DNA of 64,000 bases, taken from Diadema setosum (lineage: Eukaryota; Echinodermata; Echinoidea; Diadematoida; Diadematidae). The stretch is taken from assembly GCA_033980235.1 (NCBI GenBank), contig CM067079.1, positions 29,449,647 through 29,513,646 on the forward strand. The letters are read 5' to 3'. Below the pieces are notes generated by a model that ran no database searches, had not been told where the DNA came from, and worked only from the letters and a program-made list of their open reading frames with translations. How positions within the stretch are numbered: position 1 is the first letter of the stretch; the number at the start of each line of letters is the position of its first letter. Of this stretch, positions 9,635 through 20,793 are shown in pieces. A program made the position numbers and the translations under genes.

Positions 9635-12080
9635 ACTAGAGATTGTAATTTGTCATTACTGACAAATTAAGGTGATCCGATTTTTTTTTAACCCGTTTAG
9701 GACGAGTCCCGAGTATACTCAGGCAGGTGTCTATGGGAAATGCGTGTTGTAGCAAAATCAAACCGTCCTCAACGGGTTAATCAATGATTTGAGTCCTGAT
9801 CGCAATAGGCATGGCCATACAGATTACATCTGTGTTTTGAATAGAGACATTGGCCGTGTGATGTTTGGATTCTCATTTAGAAAAGAGAGTCATATCTGCC
9901 ATCTTTGGTACCAAATTCTGTATACACTATAACGAAGAAACAGCAACAAGTACATATGACCTTTGACCCCACTTTGCACACCCAAGATGGCATCTGAGCA
10001 ATTAGTGGTTATTTTGTGAAATGATCCTTGTAACATGGTTTCTACGTGTGCAAAATATGGGAAAGATAGTACAGGTATTCACCAAGATACAGGATGAAAC
10101 ATTTATGACCTTTGACCCTAATTTACATACCCAAGATGGCATCTGATCAAATAATGTAGGTGACATGAACTAAACATGTGCAAAATATGGTGGTGATAGG
10201 GCATGTTTTTCTTGAGTTATTGCAAAGAAAGTTGCACAAAGAAAGAAATATTTCAATACATCGTTGATGAGCTTTAATTTCAACCAAGTATTTTGACGTG
10301 ATACCGACATTGTGTGAAAAAACAAAGGGCACATCCACGATAGCACAATGTCTCAGCTACATCATATTAAAATCTGTGAGAAAATCACTCAAGCATAAGT
10401 GAGCTAGTACTTGATAAAGATAGTCATGTCAATTTTCACATCTAGAAAAATTCCCTCCCATAGAGATAACACGTAATAGCGAAGATAGAGAAAGAAGTAC
10501 ATATGACCTTTGACCCCACTTTGCACACCCAAGAAGGCATCTGAGCAATTAGTTGTTATTATCTTGTGAAATGATCCTTGTAACATGGTCTTTACTTGTG
10601 CAAAATATTGGAAAGAAAAGACATGTATTTACCAAGATACAAAATGAAACACTTATGACTTTGACCCTAATTTACATACCCAAGATGGCGTCTGATCAAA
10701 TAGTTTTTATTTTATGAAATAATGTTCGTGACATGAATTAATCATGTGCAAAATTTGGTGGTGATAGGGCATGTTTTTCTTGAGTTATTGCACAGAAAGT
10801 TGCAGAAAGAAAGAAATATTTCAATACATCGAAGACAAGCTTTAATTTCAAGCAAGTTTTTTGACGTAATCCCGACATCGTATGAAAAAACGAAGGGCAC
10901 ACTTACGATAGCCCAAAGTCTCAGCTACAACATATTAAAATCTTGGAGAAATTCACCGAAGCATAAGTGAGCTAGTGCTCGATAAAGATAGTCATGTCAA
11001 TTTTGATTTCCATAAAAATTGCACTCCCATAGAGATTACACGTAAACTGGCCAAATTTGACAAGGTTACCTTCAATCCATTTTTACGAGGTGATGCCGTC
11101 ATTCAATCAAAATTGTGTTAGTGTATGAATGAAAGATGATTAAATAAGCTACAACATACTGAAATTTGGGTGAAAATTAGCAAAGGATAAGTGAGATACG
11201 CTCGAGTAAATTTGAAATTTGATGACGTCATTTTGAAAATTTACTTTTTTTACTTTATTAAGAAATTTGATATCTTTTAATCATTTTGTCAGCATAGCAA
11301 ACCCATGAAATGACATGTACAACTCATGAGCTTTCAGAATATGTCAAGAAAAAGGGGGGGTCACCGTTCATCCTGACGAGTAAAATCCGATTTAAAATTG
11401 ACCGTTTTTTGGCATAGTTGCACTGTGTATCCCCATTGACGCACGCGCGGAATTTTGATTTTGACGGGCCCGTATGACGTCATATTGAGTCGGATTGGCT
11501 TGAAACTTGCTAGAAATATTCCTTGACATTTTGGACATCCGATCCGTGTGAAAAAACTAAAAATTTCTATTGCATACTAGCTGTGCGTGCGAATATGTGC
11601 GCGCGCGTACGCGTCCGTCCAATTTTTTCAATTTTTCAAAAAATGCTCCAAATGATCTGAAACGTGTGCAAAAAATTTTTGAGCTCGATTTGAGCATACA
11701 AATATTTCAACGGGCGCGTACGCGCGCGTTTTAAGATAAATATGAATATTTTAGAATATGAGTAGAACCCGCTTGACTTGAAATATATGTGACGTAAATT
11801 TCACTGAAAAATTCCATTCCATTAATGAGATATGTATGAAAATGTGTTTTCATATAATGACGTCATAGTGACGTCACGGTCGACTGATCACTATAATTTT
11901 ACTTGCGCTGTCGTCTTTGCGACATGATACATATATGGTATAAGTTTGACATTGATAGGCAGTGCACTTTCTGAGCTAACTCTTGCACAACTTTTGCGGA
12001 GAAATAAAGAAATAAAGAAAGAAGAATAAAGAATCAGTACAGATACAGAAGGTGATCCGAGAGGATACTCGGATCACCTA
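9635..12080 (+). mobile_element. Hairpin-ended element family D
   Basis: Starts ACTAGAGATTG, then a perfect hairpin (AATTTGTCA-TTAC-TGACAAATT), then AAGGTGATCCG. It ends with a hairpin at about 12049-12079 whose right arm is CTCGGATCACCT, the inverse of the subterminal motif. A purine simple repeat (AAAGAAATAAAG) precedes the end hairpin. The body carries a 547-bp tandem duplication (9951-10497 and 10498-11044) and a CpG-rich GCGCGCGTACGCG stretch near 11600-11730. Same plan as families A-C with different motifs. No coding sequence. Confidence 0.75.
9951..11044 (+). repeat. 547-bp tandem duplication inside element D
   Basis: TACATATGACCTTTGACCCC begins both copies (9951 and 10498). The order of internal landmarks is the same, with roughly 90% identity by eye. 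Each unit also has two internal sub-repeats starting ATGACCTTTGACCC(C/T). Confidence 0.85.
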
Positions 12081-12535
12081 ATTACAATTAAGCACAATCA
12101 AGGCCCCTTTTTGGAACCTCCCCCTCCCCAATCCACGGGCTCCAAGAAGGGGTGGGGGGAGGCAACCCTGGGTCTGACATTTAATAAACAAATTTGAATC
12201 TGCGGTCATCAATATAGTTCCACAAGGTGTTGATTTTAGCTCTATCACTTCCGGTTTTAGATTCCTTAATTGGGAGGTGGGTGCACCCCATGGGGTTCCC
12301 AGGAGGAGCATGGTGTCCACTTGATCAAAATGAGATCCTGCTACCTGTCAAGTTTGGTGAAAATCCAGGGTTTTCAAGATGAAAATACGCATACAATTTA
12401 GGTCCCATTTGGACCCCCCCCCCCATTTCTGGGCACCAAGAGGGGCACTCCTTGCTCTGCCATAAACACACTTGAAACTTCAGGTCATCAATGTACCTTT
12501 TATTGTCAAGAGGTGAAAACCGTCTTATTGCTCCC
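12081..12535. repeat. Repeat E, right part
   Basis: Continuation of the ~300-bp unit split by element D: ...AATTAAGCACAATCAAGGCCC matches ATACAATTTAGGTCCC further on, each followed by a C-run and GGGC(T/A)CCAAGA(A/G)GGGG. No gene. Confidence 0.4.
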
Positions 12536-12695
12536 CTTGATCAAGATTGCGTCGGAAGGAAAACTTTGAAGACAGTTTTCTAAAAATGCTCATTTCCAAG
12601 ACCACTCGACATGCTCTCATATAGTTGTTGATATCTCTGCAACCAATTACATTCTGTACTTTAATATGAGTCTTTTTGATATGAAACAAGGAAAA

Positions 12696-13792
12696 GTAGA
12701 AATCATGCGGTGCGTAATATATGTCCCCGCCGGAAGTAGCATTTAGTGACAAAATGTACAATATAGGTAAAAAGATCAAGGTCAAAGGTCAAAGAAGTCA
12801 AAGGTCAAAATTCTATGTAGAAGTTTTGAAGCCCTCACCTAGTGCCATCACATAAAGCAAACGGAATCGAAATCGGGTTAGAAATGGCGAAGGAGTAGCA
12901 TTTGGTTGCAAAATGTACAATACAGGTCAAAAATCAAGGTCAAAGGTCAAAGAAGTCAAAGGTCAAAATTCTGTGTGGAAGTTTTGAAGCCCTCACCTAG
13001 TGCCGTCACTTAAAGCAAACGGAATTGAAATGGGGTTACAAATGGCGAAGGAGTAGCATTTTGTAGGCAATGTACAATATAGGTCAAAAATCAAGGTCAA
13101 AGGTCAAAGAAGTCAAAGGTCAAAATTCTGTGTAGAAGTTTTGAAGCCCTCACCTAGTGCCATCATATAAAGCAAACGGAATCAAAATCGGGTTAGAAAT
13201 GGCGAAGGAGTAGCATTTTGTAGCAAAATGTACAATATAGGTCAAAAATCAAGGTCAAAGGTCAAAGAAGTCAAAGGTCAAAATTCTGTGTAGAAGTTTT
13301 GAAGCCCTCACCTAGTGCCATCATATAAAGCAAACGGAATCAAAATCGGGTTAGAAATGGCGAAGGAGTAGCATTTTGTAGCAAAATGTACAATATAGGT
13401 CAAAAATCAAGGTCAAAGGTCAAAGAAGTCAAAGGTCAAAATTCTGTGTAGAAGTTTTGAAGCCCTCACCTAGTGCCATCATATAAAGCAAACGGAATCA
13501 AAATCGGGTTAGAAATGGCGAAGGAGTAGCATTTTGAAGCAAAATGTACAATATAGGTCAAAGGTCAAGGTCAAAGGTCACAACTGAAATTCTGTATATA
13601 ACTTTCAAAGCTCCCATGTAGTGCTATCATATAAAGCAAACAGAATCAAAATCGGGTTAGAAATGGCGAAGGAGTAGCATTTTGAACATTTTGATCACAC
13701 ACGGACGCACGGACGGACACACGGACACACAGACACACACACGTACGGAGCCCGTTTCATAGTCCCCTGCTCGAACTCGTTCGGCGGGGACA
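12696..13792 (+). mobile_element. Hairpin-ended element family C, copy C1, with 158-bp satellite
   Basis: Starts GTAGAAATCATGCGGTGCGTAA (tail hairpin) then TATGTCCCCGCCGG. Ends in a hairpin at about 13762-13791 with right arm CGGCGGGGAC. Between them are six tandem units; ATGGCGAAGGAGTAGCAT occurs at 12884, 13042, 13199, 13357, 13515 and 13663 (periods 158, 157, 158, 158, 148). Each unit carries GGTCAAAGGTCA direct repeats. An ACGG/ACAC tract at 13697-13743 precedes the end hairpin. The middle units are nearly identical, so expansion is recent. Confidence 0.85.
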
Positions 13793-14384
13793 ATTAAAGT
13801 GGGAAAGTAGGGGAATAATGTCATGTCATTTTCAGAAAATTGACCTTCCTCAACATCCTTTTGTTGGAGCGGGTCACGTTTGTGCTTGTTTGTGTTTGAA
13901 GAAAAGCATACATTCATGAAGTTGGAAAGCCATCAACTGAGTGGGACAGTATGCAAACGTGGTATACAATACAAAGAGTGAAATTTCAGGTGCATACTGT
14001 ATTATTTTGATCTATAGGAGATATGCAGTACATGTATACACTGTGCTGAAGTGTAAGGGTCATTCTTCGCTAAGTGTATATTTTTGGCATTACAAACTAT
14101 TAAAAGAAAAAGTGTCTCAGAAATGGAAAATCCTTCATAAAGTGGAAAAATCACGAATGTTGGCTTCATCTAATACGGGCGCAATCTTTTTGGGGTGTTT
14201 CCTCATTTAAAATAACTTTCAATTTTTAGTGCTGCAGTTATATGAATATTGCAAAATGTGACGTGATGGCGATGACATTGGGTAATCTAATATGGCATTT
14301 AAACAAATTTAAGGATAGATATTTAATGCAACTGAACAAAAAAATAAAAAATAAAAATAGCAGTGGTTAAAGGGTCCCTGAAAT
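13793..14384. other. No feature recognised
   Basis: AT-rich, no exon or repeat boundary seen apart from the start of the GTAATTCCGTTACC region at its right edge. Confidence 0.4.
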
Positions 14385-16810
14385 CCAAATGGGCAATTCC
14401 GTATGGGAGGGGCAAAAACAGCAAAATTCAAAGTAAAGTAAATGCTCACAAATTTAAGTTTCCCATACAGACGGATTGTTGTATTTACGGAAACAAAAAA
14501 CCCTTTTCAAATAACTTTCCGCGTTTTTGTTGTACATACTTTTAAAGTTGGAAGACTTTTTATTGTATTTATCTAAAATTTTACAATATTAAATGAAAAT
14601 GTAAAATGAAACAACTTAAATAGCTCTGTACTTTATCCATACTTCCACATTTTTCTTGTTATACAAATTTTGTAAATGCTTCAACAATCACATTTTATGA
14701 AGCATTCAGTCACTCTCATTATGGTATCTTTTTGATAAATTTTCAAAATCTACTGACAAATTGATGTAATTCCGTTACCATGAAATTGAAAAAAGTTTTC
14801 GCCTGAACAAAATAATCACTGATTATTTCTCCGCTTACAATTTTTTTCTCTATATGTGACTCCCTAAAAACTCACAAAACATTTTGTAAAATATCTCCTT
14901 TAGTTCTGCTGTAATTGTGGTAACGGAATTACATGGTAATGGAATTACACGCACATCTAATATGGAAACGAATGACATAACCTACTTTCATGCCAATATG
15001 TACATTTGTACGTGAAGTGTTCATGAAATACACGTAGCTTCAGGGCATTAGGACACTTTAATAGCTTGTGCAGTTGCAGGACACTTCTTGTGAGTGAATA
15101 TGGCAACGCTCAAAGTACTGTAAGAAAATTGTCAAAGTCAAGAAGAAAGACAGAGACAGGAAACTTGTAGGAAATTTATAGGACAAGTCATGAATACATA
15201 CAGTCAATGATCAAATCACTGTCATATTTCTAAAGATGTCATTTGGAAAATATATGTGGTCAGAAGTAAATACTAACATTGTTCACAGGTTGAATAATCC
15301 GGCTCTAACTCTGACAGTGATCTGCAAATGGATAAGAGGCCCTCTCACCCGTAAACATGAATTTACAGAATTAGGTGGACTTACTCTAATGGTTCAAAAA
15401 GTTGTAGTTAAAAAGTTAATTTACTGTATTCTATTTCATTTCAGTTTAGTTCATTTTATTTTTGTAGGCTGAAGCAGGACATACATTGTAAAGTAATTAT
15501 CAAAGCATGCACTACATTGTATACCAGGAGGCAACTTCAGCCATGTAGTAAAATGCCACTTTTAGTGAGGAAAGCCACTACTATTTAAATACTAACGATT
15601 GAGCACCAGTGCAGTAATAATCATATAAGAAAACTTTCTTTTCAATTTATGATTGAATTGTAGTTTGTTATGTTTGTCAATGAAAACTGAATCTTTTCCA
15701 ATAACAAATCAAAAGTTTCAAGCATCCTTTGTGTTCATCCTTAAGATTAAACATTGTGTCCAATGATGGGTCTGCACACTGTGCTCTTGCACTGTAAATT
15801 GGCACTTTATGATTTAGATTTAAATTCAATGTCATTCCGGACAATTTTTTATTCTTTTCTTGTGCATGTGCACATAATATTTATGTACAACAGTTGTAAG
15901 TAATTCACACATATTATCAATAATTGGCATCCACTATCTAGGAACAAGAAAACAGAGAAAGGTGTCTTGAATGATATTAACAAAAGAAATACAAGAAAAC
16001 TTGAGTATTGCTGACTTGATTTATAGAATTGTATCTGTGTAGGGCTATTGTAGCGTAATTCCGTTACCATGTGTCTTCGATGTAATTTTCCTACAGAGTG
16101 TAAAATTCTTAACTTGAAAGTAGACAAATCTTGATGGATGTGGTACTTACAAGTTAAGAGATCTTGAATGACATAGTTACAACTTCATATCACAGTCATT
16201 AGCATGAAAATGTTCTAAATGTTTTTTCTACAATAGAAACTCATTTGGCACAGGTCTATAAACTTGTAGAGAGTACCTATTTAGCAGTTATATTTTTAGT
16301 TGAAGGCATAAACAATCTTCGTCAAGGCATTTCAGAATACAGGAGTACCAAGAATTTGTATTTTTTCCAGTGTATTTCGGAAGGCATAATTCCGTTACCA
16401 CTGACTTTACAGGGGAAAAGCCTGCTGCTAAGAAAATGTGATGAAATATTTGAAAAACACTCCAACTATTAAAATTGAAGTTGACACAATTAATGATGAA
16501 ATCAAACAACCTATAGTGTATGTGTTATATATTTCAGAGAAACTACTCCCAAAGTCAGGGTTGGAAGTTGTGACTCAATTTTCTGGTAATTCCATTGCCA
16601 TCACACATACACTGTAGACCTCCTTTATAACCGATTCGGAACCAAGAGAGAACATTTAACAAATTTGTATATGGGGTGATAGTGTGAGTAGCTCTGCATC
16701 TTTTAAATGTATCAAGAGAAGGCAAAGTAATCAATCCAGTGTACAGGGGGAAAGAATATGAGACAAAATTCTCTGATTTGTAATTCTGTTACAGCGGAAT
16801 TGCCCAAATG
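14385..16810. repeat. Region with recurrent GTAATTCCGTTACCAT motif
   Basis: The motif or its reverse complement occurs at 14766, 14919, 14933 (variant), 16055, 16386 and 16585 (variant), with a further variant at 16779. The region is bounded by GGGCAATTCCG at 14391 and its inverse at 16795-16805. This could be a 2.4-kb element with short inverted termini. No convincing coding sequence inside, although 75-92-codon frames occur. Confidence 0.4.
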
Positions 16811-17879
16811 CATGTTGATTTGTGTTGATTTATGGTACCCTTAACATCAATTTTGCGGTGAAACAAATATCTAGAAACATTCCATGTATTTTTAACGATT
16901 TTCTTCTATTTTTCTTCAGATAACTTGGGAATGCCCACAAAAAATCCTTCCAAACCAATATTCCTCAGATGACCTCATCTGTCAATCTATCTCATCTGTC
17001 TAAAGTACTGAAATGTTTAACAAAAGACTTTGGAATGCACCTTCCCCTCGACTGTTTACTGACAGTCCAAACACCACCACCAAAAAAAAAAAAAACTTTA
17101 ATTCTTATTCTTAAATTTCATAAATACTGCTGATTTGAAGAGTTGCAGACGTATGGTTTAAAAGAGAGAAAACTTGATAAATACATTGTAGTTAGGAAAT
17201 TAGATTCTTTGTTAGACAAGGACTAGGCCTAAGTAATGTTTTGTACTGGTACATTGTATAATACTAAAATTAGAAGTTACATACATAGGAATGAATCACC
17301 AGATTATTGTAGATGTTTACTGTGTATAGGGCCTTTTACTGTTTTAACTTCACAGAGCACTGTGTGCATGTTTGTTACCTGTATGCTTTTTTCATACATT
17401 ACAGCTAATTTTGCTTTTTCTCGTTTTCTTCATGCACACAAACACATACAAAACAAGCTGTGATGTTGTGTGGTTTAAACATGCATAAACATTGATGAGG
17501 TGCGGGTCACTCAAGTATGTAGTTACAGTTCTTCTTGGTTCTAGACCTAGGTTGTATACCAAGTACGGTGCGGTGTTCTAGCTGTTTGTAGCCAAGTATT
17601 GTATGTACTCTGGACCTGGTATGAAACTAAAAAATATCAAACGTAGCTACATCTTACAATTTTATATCTCACACAGCGCTTTGTGTATTTAAAGCTACAG
17701 CTGTAGCTCTTTCTATAGCACAAACTGCTGCATTGGCAAGCTATGGAAGCAGTGGTTCAGTGCATTCCACATGGGTTCTGCTATGAATAGTGGTGTCAAA
17801 AAAAAGAATCTAAGGCAACTAGAAAAGCACTCTGAGAGCACAGACCTCCTAAATGCCAGCAACTCTGTTTCCACCCTTA
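16811..17879. other. No feature recognised
   Basis: AT-rich with an A-run near 17082. The short frames lack splice support or homology. Confidence 0.4.
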
Positions 17880-18320
17880 CTGGAATTACACGCATGCAAT
17901 TTCCCAAAATAGAAGCCTTTTGTTTACGTCATTGCATGGCGCCTTGCCAAAGCAGAGCACACGCTTTTACGTGCGCGTACAGACCCTCCAGCACGCGTAG
18001 CCCGCGACCAGACACCGTGCTAAACACGACTGTGTGTATGTATTGTCACAGTACGCGGAGCTTGAACCCCAAGTTTGTTGACCTATCTAACCAGTTAATG
18101 ATAATCTGCCAAAAGATGAAAAATCCTTCAAAAATTAATAAAAACTCTCGGATCACTACCGGTAGGCCTACCAAAGCTGAATGAAGAGTAGGGCCTAATT
18201 TGTTCCTTGTGTCAATATCGACTTTTTAATTTTATGCAAGTTTCAATTTAATCCATACACAACTTTTTGAGTTATTTTGCAAACTGACAAACCAACGCCG
18301 ATGATAACCTCCTGCAGACT
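17880..18320 (+). repeat. Dispersed repeat J (copy 1)
   Basis: Shares ordered blocks with 60690-61075: GAAG(T/C)CTTTTGTTTA(T/C)GTCAT, AAATCCTTCAAAA...ATAAAAA, TGGATCACTACC (here CGGATCACTACC), ACTTTTTGAGTTATTTTGCAAAC, CAAACCAAC(G/A)CCGATGA, and a TGGAGTA end. The 137-codon frame 17771-18184 overlaps it and is considered non-coding. Confidence 0.55.
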
Positions 18321-18349
18321 ATGGAGTACATGTCTTGCGAGACAGTCGT

Positions 18350-18950
18350 AGACCAGGCCGTACTATCATCATACGGCTTTCGCTAACGGCTGTCGCTGTC
18401 GCGCCGCTGCCCTTGCCTCCAACGACGCCACCTCCTCAGCAACGGCAGCATCAACGGCACGACCTGCTCGGTGGCTAGGCTCGCCTGCATGAATGTACGG
18501 TCAGCGCCACATCATCACACACACACACATACATCAATACACAGACAAATAATGGTGTACACAGGGCCAACCCGACGCCACTGTCAACTGATAAACGCCG
18601 AGTTACCTTTTTGCTGAGCTGTGTAGCATCATATTTACTTATTTAAAATCGAATCGACGTGATCCCACATAGGCCTATGCTCCTGTATTGGAATGATGAC
18701 GGCTACGAGCTACAGGTGTACAACTGTAAATTTTATTTGAACATTTGTAATAAATAGCAACTCTTACCTGTTGATACCACTTGTCAACGCCACACAGTCC
18801 AGTGTACCGCTGCAGCGCTGCGCCTGCGCTGGTCCTCTTTCAAACAGCTAGCTGAGCTGATGAGCTAGCTAGCTGCAGGGCCAAGGGGCGGCGGGCGGCG
18901 CAAGTACGATTACCGGGTACTGTGTGTGTGTGAATGTGTGTGTGTGTACT
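18350..18950 (-). promoter_or_regulatory. CpG-rich segment, candidate promoter and first exon (minus strand)
   Basis: CpG density and GC content rise sharply against the AT-rich surroundings (for example GGGGCGGCGGGCGGCGC near 18884-18900). On the minus strand a strong donor CAG|GTAAGAG lies at 18768/18767, so a non-coding first exon of about 130 bp (18768 to about 18900) is plausible, with the gene extending left. No coding exons of it were identified in the window. Confidence 0.35.
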
Positions 18951-19119
18951 AGTATGCGGCAGCTATAACGGTGGATTAGGTAAAAATGCCTGTTGTGTTT
19001 TGGGTACACTTTGTGCGCTTATTTAACCACTTCAGAGAGAACGCCGTCTTGTGGCGGATTTCGGGTAATGTCCCTAAAGTTATACTAGTTGTGGGGTGTG
19101 GTTTTAAAGAGATTTGACG
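18951..19119. other. Flank of LINE insertion
   Basis: Contains a (TG)n stretch up to about 18950 and unremarkable sequence. The first 16 residues of the open frame beginning at 19089 are flank, not LINE protein. Confidence 0.5.
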
Positions 19120-19992
19120 AAGAATCAGAAAGGTACAAAATTTTGCTACAGAAGATTATACCTTCAAAAACGCAACTAAAATGGAATGAAAGATTAAATG
19201 AGAAGTTAGAAGAATCAGACTGGTCAAAGTATCACATTGAAAATTTTAGATGTTCTATTGAAACACAAATTCGATCTTTTTATTTTAAGATCTTTCATAA
19301 TGCTATTGGCATCAATGATTTTATGTTAAGAATTAAAAAGATAGAATCCCCGAACTATTTTTACTGTAAGGAGTCACCAGAGACGTTACTTCACCTTTTC
19401 GGTACATATAATGTCCAGAGATTCTGCCACTCTGCATGGGAAGAACTGATATCCCTCATAACAAAGAAAACAGGTTCTCACTACAGCCTCTCTTTGACCA
19501 ATAAGATGTTTGGAATTCATAACGACGAGATCCATGATCAGGGGATAACTGTTTGTTTTTGTACTTGAAATTTTACATATATAGATGTAGATTTCAGAAA
19601 AAGCAACCAAATTTTCATGCTTTTATTGTGTTTATGAAATATAAAGTGAAGATCGGGTACAAAATAGCACAGAAACGAAATAAGTTAAATGCCCACTTCA
19701 AGAAGTGGTCCTTCTCATTACACGATGTAAATCAAGTTAGTCTGACCTCAACCTTAGTTTGTTTGGTTCTCACATGTTAACACTATATAGCCACTAAACT
19801 ACATCAATATATGTTTCATTTTACAATAATAATTCTCATGTGTTACTTTTCTTGTGCGTCAATCCTTTTGTTAGAAACTGTGCACTATCTTTGTAAATAA
19901 TTATGTTACTTATCATTTTTCTTGTATCACTTTATGTTATACACTGTATATACGTTAAAAACAAAAAGATAAAAAAAGAATCAGAAAGGTAC
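19120..19992 (+). mobile_element. 5'-truncated L1-like LINE with 17-bp target duplication
   Basis: AAGAATCAGAAAGGTAC is present at 19120-19136 and 19976-19992 and brackets the element (19137-19975). Inside, a frame to 19568 encodes the distal part of a LINE ORF2, including the zf-RVT-like C-x2-C...ETLLHLF...C/W pattern (YFYCKESPETLLHLFGTYN). A frameshift moves the continuation, FYIYRCRFQKKQPNFHAF, to the frame at 19553-19780 that ends near KLNAHFKKW. The usual first Cys pair is degraded (FYCK) and the protein is broken, so it is inactive. The A-rich tail (19955-19975) and the intact duplication indicate normal target-primed insertion. Confidence 0.85.
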
Positions 19993-20343
19993 CGTTCAAT
20001 TTTGTTTTGTCTTCACATTCAGAGAGATACATGGCCCAGATGAAGAGAGTAGACACCAGTGAAATGAGTTGCGACTGAATCGCGTATTGGCCGTTTTGTC
20101 CATATACCCTTATTGAATGCCTTGAAAATATTCGTCGTTTTCAACAACAACAACAACAAATGCCCACACCAGGGAGGTCAACACCACAAACCACAACCAG
20201 CGAACATTAACCGTTCAAGCCTGCGCTTTTGCATAGGCCCCTACATAATGTCGGTTTTGAGAGCGATTGAATTACAGGTTTTCAATATTGAGGGACTTTG
20301 AAGCAATAGCAGTAATTTTGTTAATAAAAGTTCAAAACATCTC
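19993..20343. other. No gene recognised
   Basis: Contains a short AAC run at 20143-20159. Otherwise unassigned. Confidence 0.4.
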
Positions 20344-20392
20344 ATCAAGCCCTTGAAAAAGGCTGGTGAAATAGCCGAAAGCTCGGGGAATA
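20344..20392 (+). other. Hammerhead-like stem motif (retroelement remnant)
   Basis: The order CCCTTGAAAAAGGCT...AGCCGAAAGCTCGGGG has a GGCT/AGCC stem II followed by GAAAGC, like the hammerhead motifs of Penelope-like retroelement ends. The CUGANGA box is degenerate (CTTGAAAA). Probably a fossil. Confidence 0.35.
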
Positions 20393-20500
20393 AAGGCAAG
20401 ACTGAACACCACTGCAACGTCTATACTGCAAGTTTTCCTTCCGTCTCACATATGCAGTACCCACCACTTACGAGGCCAAGCCCGCCTCATATATATATAT

Positions 20501-20746
20501 ATGAAGAGTTTGATTGCAAAAACCGATAAGTCCATATTTGCCAAATGGAGATATTTGCGATTAAAGGTCAAGAAAAATATAGAGAATAATAAGAAAATGT
20601 TTATTTCTTTTGACCATAACTTCAAAAATATACCTTTATAGGTAGTGCCCAATATATCATTTAAAAGGTATTATTTTGTACTTTATGACAGAGATCGTAC
20701 TTCAAAATCTTCAAAAATGGACTTATCGGTTTTTGCAAACAAACCC

Positions 20747-20751
<5 letters not shown>
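20501..20751. mobile_element. MITE family K, intact copy in a (TA)n tract
   Basis: The left end ATGAAGAGTTTGATTGCAAA and the right end are inverted over about 35 bases (shared AAAAACCGATAAGTCCAT), with two substitutions. It is 251 bp, non-coding, flanked by TA repeats on both sides, consistent with TA-target insertion. Confidence 0.85.

Positions 20752-20792
<41 letters not shown>
20752..20792. repeat. (TA)n microsatellite
   Basis: Uninterrupted TA units immediately right of the MITE. Confidence 0.95.

Positions 20793-20793
<1 letters not shown>

Noticed and set aside
12728..13680. CRISPR-like regularly spaced repeats
   Set aside because: The 158-bp units are contiguous satellites without spacers, in a eukaryotic genome.
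17771..18184. 137-codon plus-strand frame
   Set aside because: Overlaps dispersed repeat J, which recurs at 60690-61075 with a different frame.
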